20,615 nt of DNA from the NCBI GenBank assembly GCA_015904075.1, contig JABMDH010000017.1, forward strand, positions 22,252 through 42,866. The letters are read 5' to 3'. This stretch comes from Nitrospira sp. Lineage in GTDB: Bacteria; Nitrospirota; Nitrospiria; Nitrospirales; Nitrospiraceae. Both the position numbers and the translations under genes were made by a program. Under the pieces are notes generated by a model. It did not search any database and was not told the origin of the DNA. It saw only the letters and a program-made list of their open reading frames with translations. This document shows, one piece after another, positions 7,991-15,128 of the stretch. Numbering within the stretch: position 1 is the stretch's first letter; each line of letters begins with the position of its first letter.

Positions 7991-8578
7991 TCAACTCAGA
8001 TGCTTGGGAGGCGTTTGCGTGGACTTGAGTACGGACTGCGGAAAATAGTACCGATACTCCCGGCTCTCCTCGACATTCTTTTCCTGATTATGGGCATACA
8101 GATACTGTTTGGCGTCATTGAGGTGGCGCTCACCGATGTTGTACAGCCGCTTCTTATTGAAGAGCAATGTACGCTTGTCATGGGTGGAATATTCGTACAT
8201 CTTGGTCATCGCCAGCGCATTGACCGGGCAGGCCTCCACGCAATAGCCGCAAAAGACGCACTTCGTCACATCGATATAAAACTCGCTTGCATATCGTTGA
8301 AGCGGGCGGGCCGTATCCTCAGCGCTGATCACCTTGATGCAATGGGAGGGGCAGGCCACCTCGCAGAGATCGCACCCGACACACCGCTCTCGGCCGTCGT
8401 CGTATCGAAGCAACCCCAGGGCACCCCGATGCGCATGCGGAATCTCCCGTTCTTCGCGCGGGTATTGAAACGTGATCGGCTGATGGAACATGTGCTTGAA
8501 GGTGACCTTCATCGCGTCCCAAATTTCATAGAACAGCGCGGCATGGAGAATTTTTTTTGTCATGGCCGAAACGCTCAT
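7991..8578 (-). CDS. nuoI: NADH-quinone oxidoreductase subunit I (two [4Fe-4S] clusters)
   Basis: Peripheral-arm subunit carrying clusters N6a and N6b, which pass electrons to NuoB. Two complete ferredoxin motifs are visible: Cys66/69/72/76 in RCVGCDLCEVACP and Cys107/110/113/117 in KCVFCGYCVEACPVNAL. The N-terminal amphipathic stretch and 'FHQPITFQYPREE' are typical of NuoI, and the 195-residue length is normal. I chose ATG 8578 because AGGAG lies 6 nt upstream; a longer reading from a GTG at 8614 would add 12 residues but has no ribosome binding site. Codons 6-9 contain a run of eight A. In most bacteria nuoH comes directly before nuoI; here nuoG does, 42 nt upstream. Confidence 0.97.
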   Translation of the reverse strand: MSVSAMTKKILHAALFYEIWDAMKVTFKHMFHQPITFQYPREEREIPHAHRGALGLLRYDDGRERCVGCDLCEVACPSHCIKVISAEDTARPLQRYASEFYIDVTKCVFCGYCVEACPVNALAMTKMYEYSTHDKRTLLFNKKRLYNIGERHLNDAKQYLYAHNQEKNVEESREYRYYFPQSVLKSTQTPPKHLS

Positions 8579-8584
8579 CCAAGT

Positions 8585-8589
8585 CTCCT
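8585..8589 (-). promoter_or_regulatory. Ribosome binding site that fixes the nuoI start
   Basis: AGGAG on the minus strand, 6 nt before the ATG at 8578. The GTG 36 nt upstream has nothing comparable, so the shorter NuoI is preferred. Confidence 0.75.
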
Positions 8590-8620
8590 GTCCGCCGACG
8601 GGCGCAGCATACACACCCGA

Positions 8621-11600
8621 TTACGCTCGTTCAATACTGACCCACGTCTGCTTGAAAGCCGGAACGCCGGTCACAGCATCCACGGAAATACGCATCAAAT
8701 CTTTCACGGGCGGTTCGTTGAAGTGCTCCGGAAAGAAACAGGTCCCCAGGGCAACAGACTGGTCGGGTTGGACCCCGAGCTGGAGCGAGCCCAGATCGGA
8801 AGTCAGACGCACTTTTATGCCGTCCTGCAAGCCAAGCCGGTCCATATCCGCCGGACTCATGCGAAGCTTGCCGGTATTCGGAGCAATGGTGATGAGGCCG
8901 GGAGCTTCCGTCGACATCTTGCCCGAATGCATCAACAGCTGACCCATCTGTAATGAGAACGGACGCGCACTGTCATGCGAAACAGGCATTGTCCGGTACC
9001 GGACGGCGACCTCGGCGGCATACCCATTATCCAAGTAGCGATCCGGCGACGACACCACTTTGCGCGGCTGACCAAGGTTGTAATAGCCCGGCAAGAGCTT
9101 CATCATTTCAGTTTGAATATCATTGACCGATTCATACTCCCACTGGCAGCCCAACGCATTGGCCAGGGAGGTCATGATATGCCAATCCGGCAGGCTTTCC
9201 CCAATCGGATCCATCGCTTGACGAACCCGGAGGACACGGCCCTCCAGATTCGTGAAGGTCCCGTCCTTTTCTGCATAGGTACAGGCCGGCAACACGACAT
9301 GCGCCTGCCGAGCCGTCTGGGTCAAAAACGGATCCTGAACGACGAGCAACTCCAGCCGATCCAATGCAGCCCGTACTTCCATAGAAGCCGGCAACGTCTC
9401 CAGCGGATTTTCTCCAAGGACGTACAACGCCTTGATGCTGCCGTTCTTACATCCGTTGAGGATCTCGACGAGATTGGACCCGGTTCGACTCCCTGGAAGT
9501 GCCGCACCCCAAGCCTTTGCGAATCGCTCGCGTGCAACCGGATCGTCAAACTGTGCTTGACCCGGCAAAAATTCAGGCGCCACACCCATATCGACGGCGC
9601 CCTGCTCATTCGGCTCTTCGGTCACGGTATTCACACCACAACCCGGGCGACCGAGCTTGCCGGTGATCCAGGCCAAATCGATGAGTTTCAACACATTGTC
9701 GTAACCACCGGTTCTCCTCACGATGCCTTCCGCACACATAATGATCGAGCGCGGCGCTTCGGCGAAGATCGCTGCAATATCCCTCAAGTTGTCCGTGGTC
9801 AGCCCGGTTTGAGAGGCAACATCGTCCAGTGAAAGGCCTGCAACCGCAGCCTGAAGCGCGGCGAACGCCTGGGGATGTTTCTTAGTGGCGTCGTCATCCA
9901 TCAGATCCTGCTCAATCGTCGCCTTAATCAATCCATGAATAACCAGTCCCTCCGTACCGGGCGTGATCACAAACGGATGGGAAGCCAGCTTGGCCATATT
10001 GGTGACGGCGGAATCCAGCGTCACGACTTGTGCCTTATAGACACGAATCGCTTCTTTAATCCGCACGGCCGTCAGGGGATTCGTTTCCGTAATGTTCGAG
10101 CCGATGAGGAGGATGGCTTTGGCTTTGGTCAGATCTTCCCAATCATTCGGCGTCCGTCCCAGCCCAAGAGCATGTTTCGAGGCATGCACGAAATTCAGAA
10201 GGCCGGTGTGTGCCGAAATGTGATCCAACGACAGGCCTCCAACCGCTGATTTGAGCGCGGCGAAGGCTTGCGGATGTTTCTTGACCGTTTCTTCATCAAC
10301 CAAATCCTGCTCGATGGCCGTCTTCACCAATCCGTCAATGACGGCGCCTTCCGTGCCAGGATTAATCAGCAGAGGATGAGAAGCCAGTTTGGCCATATTC
10401 GTCACAGCGGAGTCGAGCGTCACCACTTGCGCTTTGTAGACACGGATCGCTTCTTTGATTCGCACGGCCGTCAGCGGGTTTGTTTCCGTGATGTTCGAAC
10501 CGATCACGAGAATGGCTTTGGCCTTGGTGAGATCTTCCCAATCGTTATGCGCCCGTCCCAGCCCAACCGCATGCTTCGAGGCACGCACGAAATTCATGTG
10601 GCCGTAGCGGGCGCTGCTGTCGAGATGATTGCTCCCGAACCCGATCCGCATCAGCTTCTGGAACAAATACAGCTCTTCGTTCGTGCATCGCGCAGTGACT
10701 AATCCTGCAATGGCATCGGCGCCGTATCTGCTCTTGATATTCGCAAATCGGTCTACGACCAGGTGCATCGCCTCGAGCCATGGTTTTTGAATCAGCCGGT
10801 TGCCCTCACGAACCAATGGCTGCCGTAACCGGGTCTTCCCATCGAGATACTCGAATCCGAATCGCCCGCGCACACACAGGCCGCCGTGGCCTTTAGCCGT
10901 TTCCGACCGGTCGCCCCACTTATTCTTCCAGGACAGGGGCGAGGTGACGCGAATCACCTCTTCATCTTTTGTTTCCAAGTACATCTGGCAACCATCCCCG
11001 CAGTAGTTGCAGGTCGTCGTCGTCTTTTTCATCTGCCAGGGTTTGTACAAATACTTGGAGAACTTGTTGGTAATGGCGCCGACCGGGCAGACCGCTAAGC
11101 AATCCCCGCAGAATTCGCAGGAGAGTGCGACGTCACCCTTCGGGACCACTTGATTGAATCCGCCCTTTTTCATGAATTGCAGGGCATCGATCATCAACAC
11201 ATCTTTGCAGACGTTGATACATTCGGCACACGCGATGCAGCGGTTCATGTTGAAATCCAGAACCGGACTGCGGGTGTCTTCTGGAATGAACTTCTGCTTG
11301 GCATTGGCAAGATTGGTCACACCGTGCTCGAATGCCATATCCTGGAGTTCGCAATGACCGTCTGCGTCGCAGACCGGACAGTCGAGCGGATGCACGGACA
11401 GATGCTTCTCGACGGCTTTTTTACGGGCAAGGAACAGATCCTCCCCCTCGGTTCGTATGACCATCCCCGCCGTCGCTTTGGCAGTACAGGAGCGGACGGG
11501 CGCCTTTTTCCCTTCTTGCATCACAAGGCACATGCCACACGATCCGAATGGATCGAAGGTATAGTGGTAGCACATGGCCGGGATGATTTTCCCCGTCATC

Positions 11601-11713
11601 GAGATCACATCGTACAACGAGATCCCGTCCTTCGCCGTCACGGTCTTCCCGTCGATATTGAGTTGAATCGTCGCGGCTTCGACGTCGGGATTAGTGCCTG
11701 GCTTCAGCCCCAT
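8621..11713 (-). CDS. nuoG: NuoG-like large Fe-S/molybdopterin-fold subunit with internal duplication
   Basis: Peripheral-arm subunit of 1030 residues (E. coli NuoG about 908). Domain order: [2Fe-2S] (Cys48/59/62/76), His-ligated [4Fe-4S] (His108, Cys112/115/121), two full CX2CX2CX3C motifs (Cys159/162/165/169 and Cys199/202/205/209), an N7-type [4Fe-4S] (Cys235/238/242/280), then a molybdopterin-oxidoreductase fold to the C-terminus. Ordinary NuoG has only one cluster where the double motif stands; the double form is seen in formate dehydrogenase alpha subunits and [FeFe]-hydrogenases. At the catalytic Cys/Sec position of formate dehydrogenase (AR-x-Cys-His) this protein has SARYGH, so it is not a formate dehydrogenase. 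Residues 374-506 are repeated as 507-639, which accounts for the extra length. GAGG precedes the ATG. No NuoE or NuoF gene accompanies it, so NADH is not an obvious donor; ferredoxin is possible. Confidence 0.93.
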   Translation of the reverse strand: MGLKPGTNPDVEAATIQLNIDGKTVTAKDGISLYDVISMTGKIIPAMCYHYTFDPFGSCGMCLVMQEGKKAPVRSCTAKATAGMVIRTEGEDLFLARKKAVEKHLSVHPLDCPVCDADGHCELQDMAFEHGVTNLANAKQKFIPEDTRSPVLDFNMNRCIACAECINVCKDVLMIDALQFMKKGGFNQVVPKGDVALSCEFCGDCLAVCPVGAITNKFSKYLYKPWQMKKTTTTCNYCGDGCQMYLETKDEEVIRVTSPLSWKNKWGDRSETAKGHGGLCVRGRFGFEYLDGKTRLRQPLVREGNRLIQKPWLEAMHLVVDRFANIKSRYGADAIAGLVTARCTNEELYLFQKLMRIGFGSNHLDSSARYGHMNFVRASKHAVGLGRAHNDWEDLTKAKAILVIGSNITETNPLTAVRIKEAIRVYKAQVVTLDSAVTNMAKLASHPLLINPGTEGAVIDGLVKTAIEQDLVDEETVKKHPQAFAALKSAVGGLSLDHISAHTGLLNFVHASKHALGLGRTPNDWEDLTKAKAILLIGSNITETNPLTAVRIKEAIRVYKAQVVTLDSAVTNMAKLASHPFVITPGTEGLVIHGLIKATIEQDLMDDDATKKHPQAFAALQAAVAGLSLDDVASQTGLTTDNLRDIAAIFAEAPRSIIMCAEGIVRRTGGYDNVLKLIDLAWITGKLGRPGCGVNTVTEEPNEQGAVDMGVAPEFLPGQAQFDDPVARERFAKAWGAALPGSRTGSNLVEILNGCKNGSIKALYVLGENPLETLPASMEVRAALDRLELLVVQDPFLTQTARQAHVVLPACTYAEKDGTFTNLEGRVLRVRQAMDPIGESLPDWHIMTSLANALGCQWEYESVNDIQTEMMKLLPGYYNLGQPRKVVSSPDRYLDNGYAAEVAVRYRTMPVSHDSARPFSLQMGQLLMHSGKMSTEAPGLITIAPNTGKLRMSPADMDRLGLQDGIKVRLTSDLGSLQLGVQPDQSVALGTCFFPEHFNEPPVKDLMRISVDAVTGVPAFKQTWVSIERA
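9797..10195 (-). repeat. Second copy of the 399-bp in-frame tandem repeat in nuoG
   Basis: Encodes NuoG residues 507-639, starting NFVHASKHALGLGR and ending LSLDDVASQTGLT. It pairs with 10196-10594 at an exact offset of 399 nt. By hand count about 106 of 133 residues agree; the first 74 positions differ at only five. Confidence 0.93.
10196..10594 (-). repeat. First copy of the 399-bp in-frame tandem repeat in nuoG
   Basis: Encodes NuoG residues 374-506, starting NFVRASKHAVGLGR and ending LSLDHISAHTGLL, directly abutting the second copy. In one 60-nt stretch compared by hand (10480-10539 with 10081-10140) 52 bases agree and the differences are nearly all silent, so the duplication is not recent and both copies have been kept under protein-level constraint. 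Confidence 0.93.
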
Positions 11714-11804
11714 GGTGCCTCACTGTTGCAGAATGCTCTGAACATAGCGGATGCAGATATCCGCTCTTCATTACAACCTTGAACCGTCATCACTCGCGAC
11801 TGCC

Positions 11805-13049
11805 TTACCGGTCGCATTCCCCCATCACGATATCGTACGTCCCGAAGATGGTACAGGCATCGGAGATCATATAGCCTCTGGACATATGATCGAAGGCGCC
11901 CATATGAATGAAGGACGGGGCGCGGATCTTCATTCGATAGGGCTTTCCTCCGCCTGTACTGACGATGTAAAAACCCAGCTCGCCCTTGTGGGCTTCGGTG
12001 CCGCAATAAATCTCACCGGGAGGGGCCTGGAATCCCTGAGAGAACAGCTTGAACTGCTGGATCATCGATTCCAAATTTGTAAACACCCGCTCCTTCGGCG
12101 GCAGCGTCACGCTTGGGACATCGGCCATGACCGGACCATCCTGCATTTGCTCGAGGCACTGCTGAATGATTTTGACGCTTTCGTACATCTCCATCACCCG
12201 GATCCAATACCGGTCGTACGTATCGCCATTTTTCCCGACCGGTACGCTGAACTCGCACTTGGGATACGCGCTATACGGCTCGTACTTCCGAAGGTCGTAG
12301 TCCACACCGGAGCCGCGCAACGTCGGCCCGCTCAACCCGAAATTAACGGCGTCTTCAGCGGAAATGACCGCCACACCCTTGGTGCGCCCCAGCCAGATGC
12401 GGTTTTTCTCAAGAAAGACCTGATATTCAAGAATCTTAGGAGGAAAGTAGTCGATGAACTGCTTGAGCTTGTCGATCAATCCTGGGGTCAGATCTCGTTC
12501 CACCCCGCCGATGCGATACCAACTTGTCGTAAGACGGGCTCCGCACAACTCATCGAACCAGTCGAGTAGAATCTCCCGGTCACGAAAACAATAGAAAAAG
12601 ACGGTCATCGCCCCGATATCGAGCGCTTGAGCCCCCAGCCAAAATTGATGGCCGATGATGCGCTGCACCTCCGCAACGATCGTTCGGAGATATTCCCCTC
12701 TCTCGGGGACCTTGAGATCCAGCAGCTTCTCCACGGCGCGGCAATAGGCAAAGTTATTGTACATCGCACAGACGTAGTCGAGCCGGTCCGTATGGGGAAT
12801 GAACTGGTGATAGGTGCCGTCCTCGGCCAGTTTTTCGACTCCACGATGGAGATACCCCATCACCGGTGTGGATTTCACCAGCCGTTCCCCCTCCAACTCC
12901 AAAATCACTTTGAGGACTCCGTGCGTGCTGGGGTGCTGAGGTCCCAGGTTAAGCAAGAGTTCCTCGGTTCGCAGAGTCGGAAGCGTTTCGCTTTCCGGGT
13001 GCTCCGGATTGACCTTGTAGATTGTGGTTCTCTGATCTTCAAATGCCAT
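11805..13049 (-). CDS. nuoD: NADH-quinone oxidoreductase subunit D (49 kDa)
   Basis: Forms the quinone-binding cavity together with NuoB; related to the [NiFe]-hydrogenase large subunit but without its metal-binding cysteines. The diagnostic segments are present: NLGPQHPSTHGVLK near residue 34, GYLHRGVEKLAE, HTDRLDYV (the His and Asp/Tyr of the quinone site), and the C-terminal FGTYDIVMGECDR. The 414-residue length is normal. It starts 14 nt after nuoC. The 91 nt to nuoG is the longest gap within the cluster; nuoE and nuoF, which usually occupy this place, are absent and I see no remnant of them. Confidence 0.97.
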   Translation of the reverse strand: MAFEDQRTTIYKVNPEHPESETLPTLRTEELLLNLGPQHPSTHGVLKVILELEGERLVKSTPVMGYLHRGVEKLAEDGTYHQFIPHTDRLDYVCAMYNNFAYCRAVEKLLDLKVPERGEYLRTIVAEVQRIIGHQFWLGAQALDIGAMTVFFYCFRDREILLDWFDELCGARLTTSWYRIGGVERDLTPGLIDKLKQFIDYFPPKILEYQVFLEKNRIWLGRTKGVAVISAEDAVNFGLSGPTLRGSGVDYDLRKYEPYSAYPKCEFSVPVGKNGDTYDRYWIRVMEMYESVKIIQQCLEQMQDGPVMADVPSVTLPPKERVFTNLESMIQQFKLFSQGFQAPPGEIYCGTEAHKGELGFYIVSTGGGKPYRMKIRAPSFIHMGAFDHMSRGYMISDACTIFGTYDIVMGECDR

Positions 13050-13063
13050 GCTGCTGCCGCATC

Positions 13064-13561
13064 CTACCGTGGGATTTCGTCCAGGAATTCGAACGTGTCC
13101 CGCCAGCCTTTGCCGCGAAGCGGAAAATCCTTCCGCAACGGGTAGCCTTCCGTGAAATCGTCCGGCATCAATATCCGGCGCAGGTCCGGGTGATTTCGAA
13201 ACCGGATCCCCATCATGTCGTACACTTCGCGCTCCATGAAATCAGCGCCTTTCCACAAGTCCGTCAGGGAATCGACCACACAATCCGATTCAGGCACTCG
13301 TGTCTTGAGCCGAATACGATGCCGCTTTCGAATCGAGTAGAATTCCCACACGACTTCGAATCGTTCTTCATCATCGGGCCAATCCACGGAACTCACATGG
13401 ACGATATAATCGAAATCCATTCCCGGTTCATGACGCAGAAACTTGGCGACGTCATGCAGCTTGTCACGAGTCACCGTCACCGCTACATCGCCCCGCCATT
13501 CCGTCGCGGCGACAAAACCGTCCGAGAAGGACTCCTGAATCCGTGTTGCCAGTTGATGCAT
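13064..13561 (-). CDS. nuoC: NADH-quinone oxidoreductase subunit C (30 kDa)
   Basis: Hydrophilic connecting subunit, 165 residues, separate from NuoD (the two are fused in some bacteria). The family signature is complete: ADFMEREVYDMMGIRFRNHP followed by RRILMPDDFTEGYPLRKDFP. The N-terminal half (YIVHVSSVDWPDD) is also typical. It has no cofactor and supports NuoB, NuoD and NuoI. Lies 10 nt after nuoB and 14 nt before nuoD. Confidence 0.97.
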   Translation of the reverse strand: MHQLATRIQESFSDGFVAATEWRGDVAVTVTRDKLHDVAKFLRHEPGMDFDYIVHVSSVDWPDDEERFEVVWEFYSIRKRHRIRLKTRVPESDCVVDSLTDLWKGADFMEREVYDMMGIRFRNHPDLRRILMPDDFTEGYPLRKDFPLRGKGWRDTFEFLDEIPR

Positions 13562-13571
13562 CGCAGTACCG

Positions 13572-14099
13572 TCAAACCTTTAAGCTTGCCTGAATCTCTT
13601 TCGGCTGGGCGACAAACACCCGTTTCTCCATGATCCGCTCTTGCAATTTCAAGATGCCGTCCAGAAGCGCTTCAGGGGTCGGCGGACAGCCGGGCACATA
13701 AATATCGACGGGAACGAACCGGTCGACTCCTTGCACAACACTATAGCTATCGTAGATGTTCCCGGACGTGGCGCAGGAGCCCATCGCGATGACATATTTC
13801 GGTTCCGGCATCTGGTCATAGATCTTTCGGATGACGGGCGCCATCCGCCGGCAGACTGTTCCGGCTACGATCATCAAATCCGACTGCCGAGGCGAGCCCC
13901 GAAACACCCCGGCTCCGAACCGGTCCATATCGTACCGTGAAGAGACGGCGGCCATCATCTCGATGGCGCAACAGGCAAGCCCAAAGGTCATGGGCCACAG
14001 CGAACCTTTTCGTGCCCAGTTCACGGCTTTTTCCAAGGTGCCCGTGAACACATCGGGAGCACCGTCCTTTTCCTGACGTCCCAGTTGAATCAATCCCAT
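13572..14099 (-). CDS. nuoB: NADH-quinone oxidoreductase subunit B (cluster N2)
   Basis: Carries [4Fe-4S] cluster N2, the last cluster before quinone. The four ligands are visible: the tandem Cys43-Cys44 in [12 protein letters not shown], Cys109 in [15 protein letters not shown] and Cys138 in [12 protein letters not shown] sequence ([14 protein letters not shown]). The 175-residue length is usual. A longer reading from 14147 would lie inside nuoA; ATG 14099 is chosen because GAGG stands 5 nt upstream and homologues begin near MGLIQLG. The site overlaps the nuoA stop codon, so translation is probably coupled. Confidence 0.97.
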   Translation of the reverse strand: MGLIQLGRQEKDGAPDVFTGTLEKAVNWARKGSLWPMTFGLACCAIEMMAAVSSRYDMDRFGAGVFRGSPRQSDLMIVAGTVCRRMAPVIRKIYDQMPEPKYVIAMGSCATSGNIYDSYSVVQGVDRFVPVDIYVPGCPPTPEALLDGILKLQERIMEKRVFVAQPKEIQASLKV

Positions 14100-14104
14100 A
14101 TAAA

Positions 14105-14108
14105 CCTC
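14105..14108 (-). promoter_or_regulatory. Ribosome binding site of nuoB overlapping the nuoA stop
   Basis: GAGG on the minus strand shares bases with the nuoA TGA stop and lies 5 nt before the nuoB ATG at 14099. It supports the short nuoB start. Confidence 0.7.
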
Positions 14109-14490
14109 AGTCCCACTCCAGTGCACCCTTCCGCCAGGCATACACATAGGCCACGACGAACAGGGCGATAAAAATGATCATCTCAATCAAACCGATCAAC
14201 CCAATTTTGGTAAAGACCACCGCCCATGGGTAGAGAAAGATGACTTCAATATCGAAAATGACGAATAACATCGCAAAAATGTAGTAGCGCACCGGAAACG
14301 GCATACGGGCATCAGAGAACGGTTCGGCGCCACACTCATAGGTCGATAATTTTTCAGGCTCAGGATACCTGGGCTGAACAAAATAGCTGATCACCAACGT
14401 CAGCACTCCGAACGCAAGCGCGACGAAAATGAAGAACAGGATCGGAAAAAACTTGGTTAAATAATCGAGAAGTTGATCCGTATCGCCCAT
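14107..14490 (-). CDS. nuoA: NADH-quinone oxidoreductase subunit A
   Basis: First gene of the complex I cluster. Small membrane subunit of 127 residues with three helices, located beside NuoH and NuoJ. The conserved cytoplasmic loop is present ([21 protein letters not shown]), as is the acidic second-helix segment [18 protein letters not shown] chose ATG 14490 because GAGG lies 8 nt upstream and homologues start near here; ATG 14511, seven codons earlier with a poorly spaced AAGG, is an alternative. The extra residues would be hydrophilic and add nothing recognisable. Confidence 0.96.
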   Translation of the reverse strand: MGDTDQLLDYLTKFFPILFFIFVALAFGVLTLVISYFVQPRYPEPEKLSTYECGAEPFSDARMPFPVRYYIFAMLFVIFDIEVIFLYPWAVVFTKIGLIGLIEMIIFIALFVVAYVYAWRKGALEWD

Positions 14491-14533
14491 TGCCTTTGCC
14501 TCACAAGGCATTGACCTTGAAAGAAGAATTGAA

Positions 14534-14563
14534 ATTCTAGAGCCTCGCTCCTAGGGATAGCAA
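14534..14563 (-). promoter_or_regulatory. Candidate sigma70-type promoter of the nuo cluster
   Basis: On the minus strand TTGCTA (14563-14558) and TAGAAT (14539-14534) are 18 nt apart. This would start transcription near 14527, about 37 nt before the nuoA ATG. The -35 is only a 4-of-6 match, so this is a candidate. Confidence 0.35.
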
Positions 14564-15062
14564 GCGAACAAAGGACCTAACAGGACCATTCCCTAAAGCC
14601 CTAGATATTCCGATTTATGCGATGACGAGATGGGAACACCAGCCCAGGTGAAGGCAAAAGCAAGCAGGAATTGGGAATAGATCAATGCGCAAACTCCACT
14701 GTATTTGCAAAGGCATCTGTCGGAACTCGACAGACCCATGACCTGAAGATGTAGCGTGTGGATTAGGCTCGGCTCCGAGGCTGTCCGGATGAAGGAACCA
14801 TCCGTAACTGGGTGGGCGGCTGTGGCTGAAAACTGTCCCACTCTGACTTCATCGGACCGGAAGCCTTGGCTTTCCGCCGCCGATGGATCTGTGTCTCGAT
14901 CCTGGGTTTCCTCCGATCGCCGAAGGGCACCGACGGGTCTTGATCGCGACGTCCGTTCATACACTATCCCTTAATAGCGCGGCATGGAGGGATACCGGCA
15001 AGCCGCGACACCATAACACTCAGAAAAACCTCCGTCAAACCCTGGACCATCTGCTCAAATTC
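14564..15062. other. Divergent intergenic region without recognisable gene
   Basis: About 500 nt between nuoA and the promoter of the envelope-protein gene. Open frames on both strands here have no recognisable protein character, and the long plus-strand frame starting at 14883 merely reads into the real gene. I see no tRNA, no riboswitch that I recognise and no insertion-sequence end. Small inverted repeats occur (GCGGC/GCCGC at about 14980-15006; an imperfect hairpin around 14860-14876), without a terminator-like T run. Confidence 0.5.
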
Positions 15063-15090
15063 TTGACAAGACAGCATGATTTGCTATGGT
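15063..15090 (+). promoter_or_regulatory. Strong sigma70-type promoter of the OmpA-family gene
   Basis: Consensus -35 TTGACA (15063-15068), 16-nt spacer, and TATGGT (15085-15090) with a TG extension (TGCTATGGT). The start of transcription would be near 15097, giving a leader of about 30 nt to the ATG at 15129. AAGGA at 15116-15120 is the ribosome binding site, 8 nt before the ATG. Confidence 0.7.
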
Positions 15091-15128
15091 TTGCACAGAC
15101 ACTCACGCCTTATATAAGGAACCTCTCT

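Noticed and set aside
7727..8953. 408-residue open frame on the plus strand
   Set aside because: It is antisense to nuoJ, nuoI and the end of nuoG, rich in His/Arg/Gln, with no recognisable motif.
8621..11713. Formate dehydrogenase instead of NuoG
   Set aside because: The catalytic Cys/Sec position is Gly371 and the DPR-type cofactor motif is altered (VTLDSAVTN); the gene stands in nuoG position within a complex I cluster.
11751..12569. 272-residue open frame on the plus strand
   Set aside because: Antisense to nuoD, whose reading is fully conserved.
14883..15128. 82-codon N-terminal extension of the OmpA-family gene
   Set aside because: The extension has no signal peptide or ribosome binding site and contains the TTGACA promoter; the ATG at 15129 has all three expected signals.
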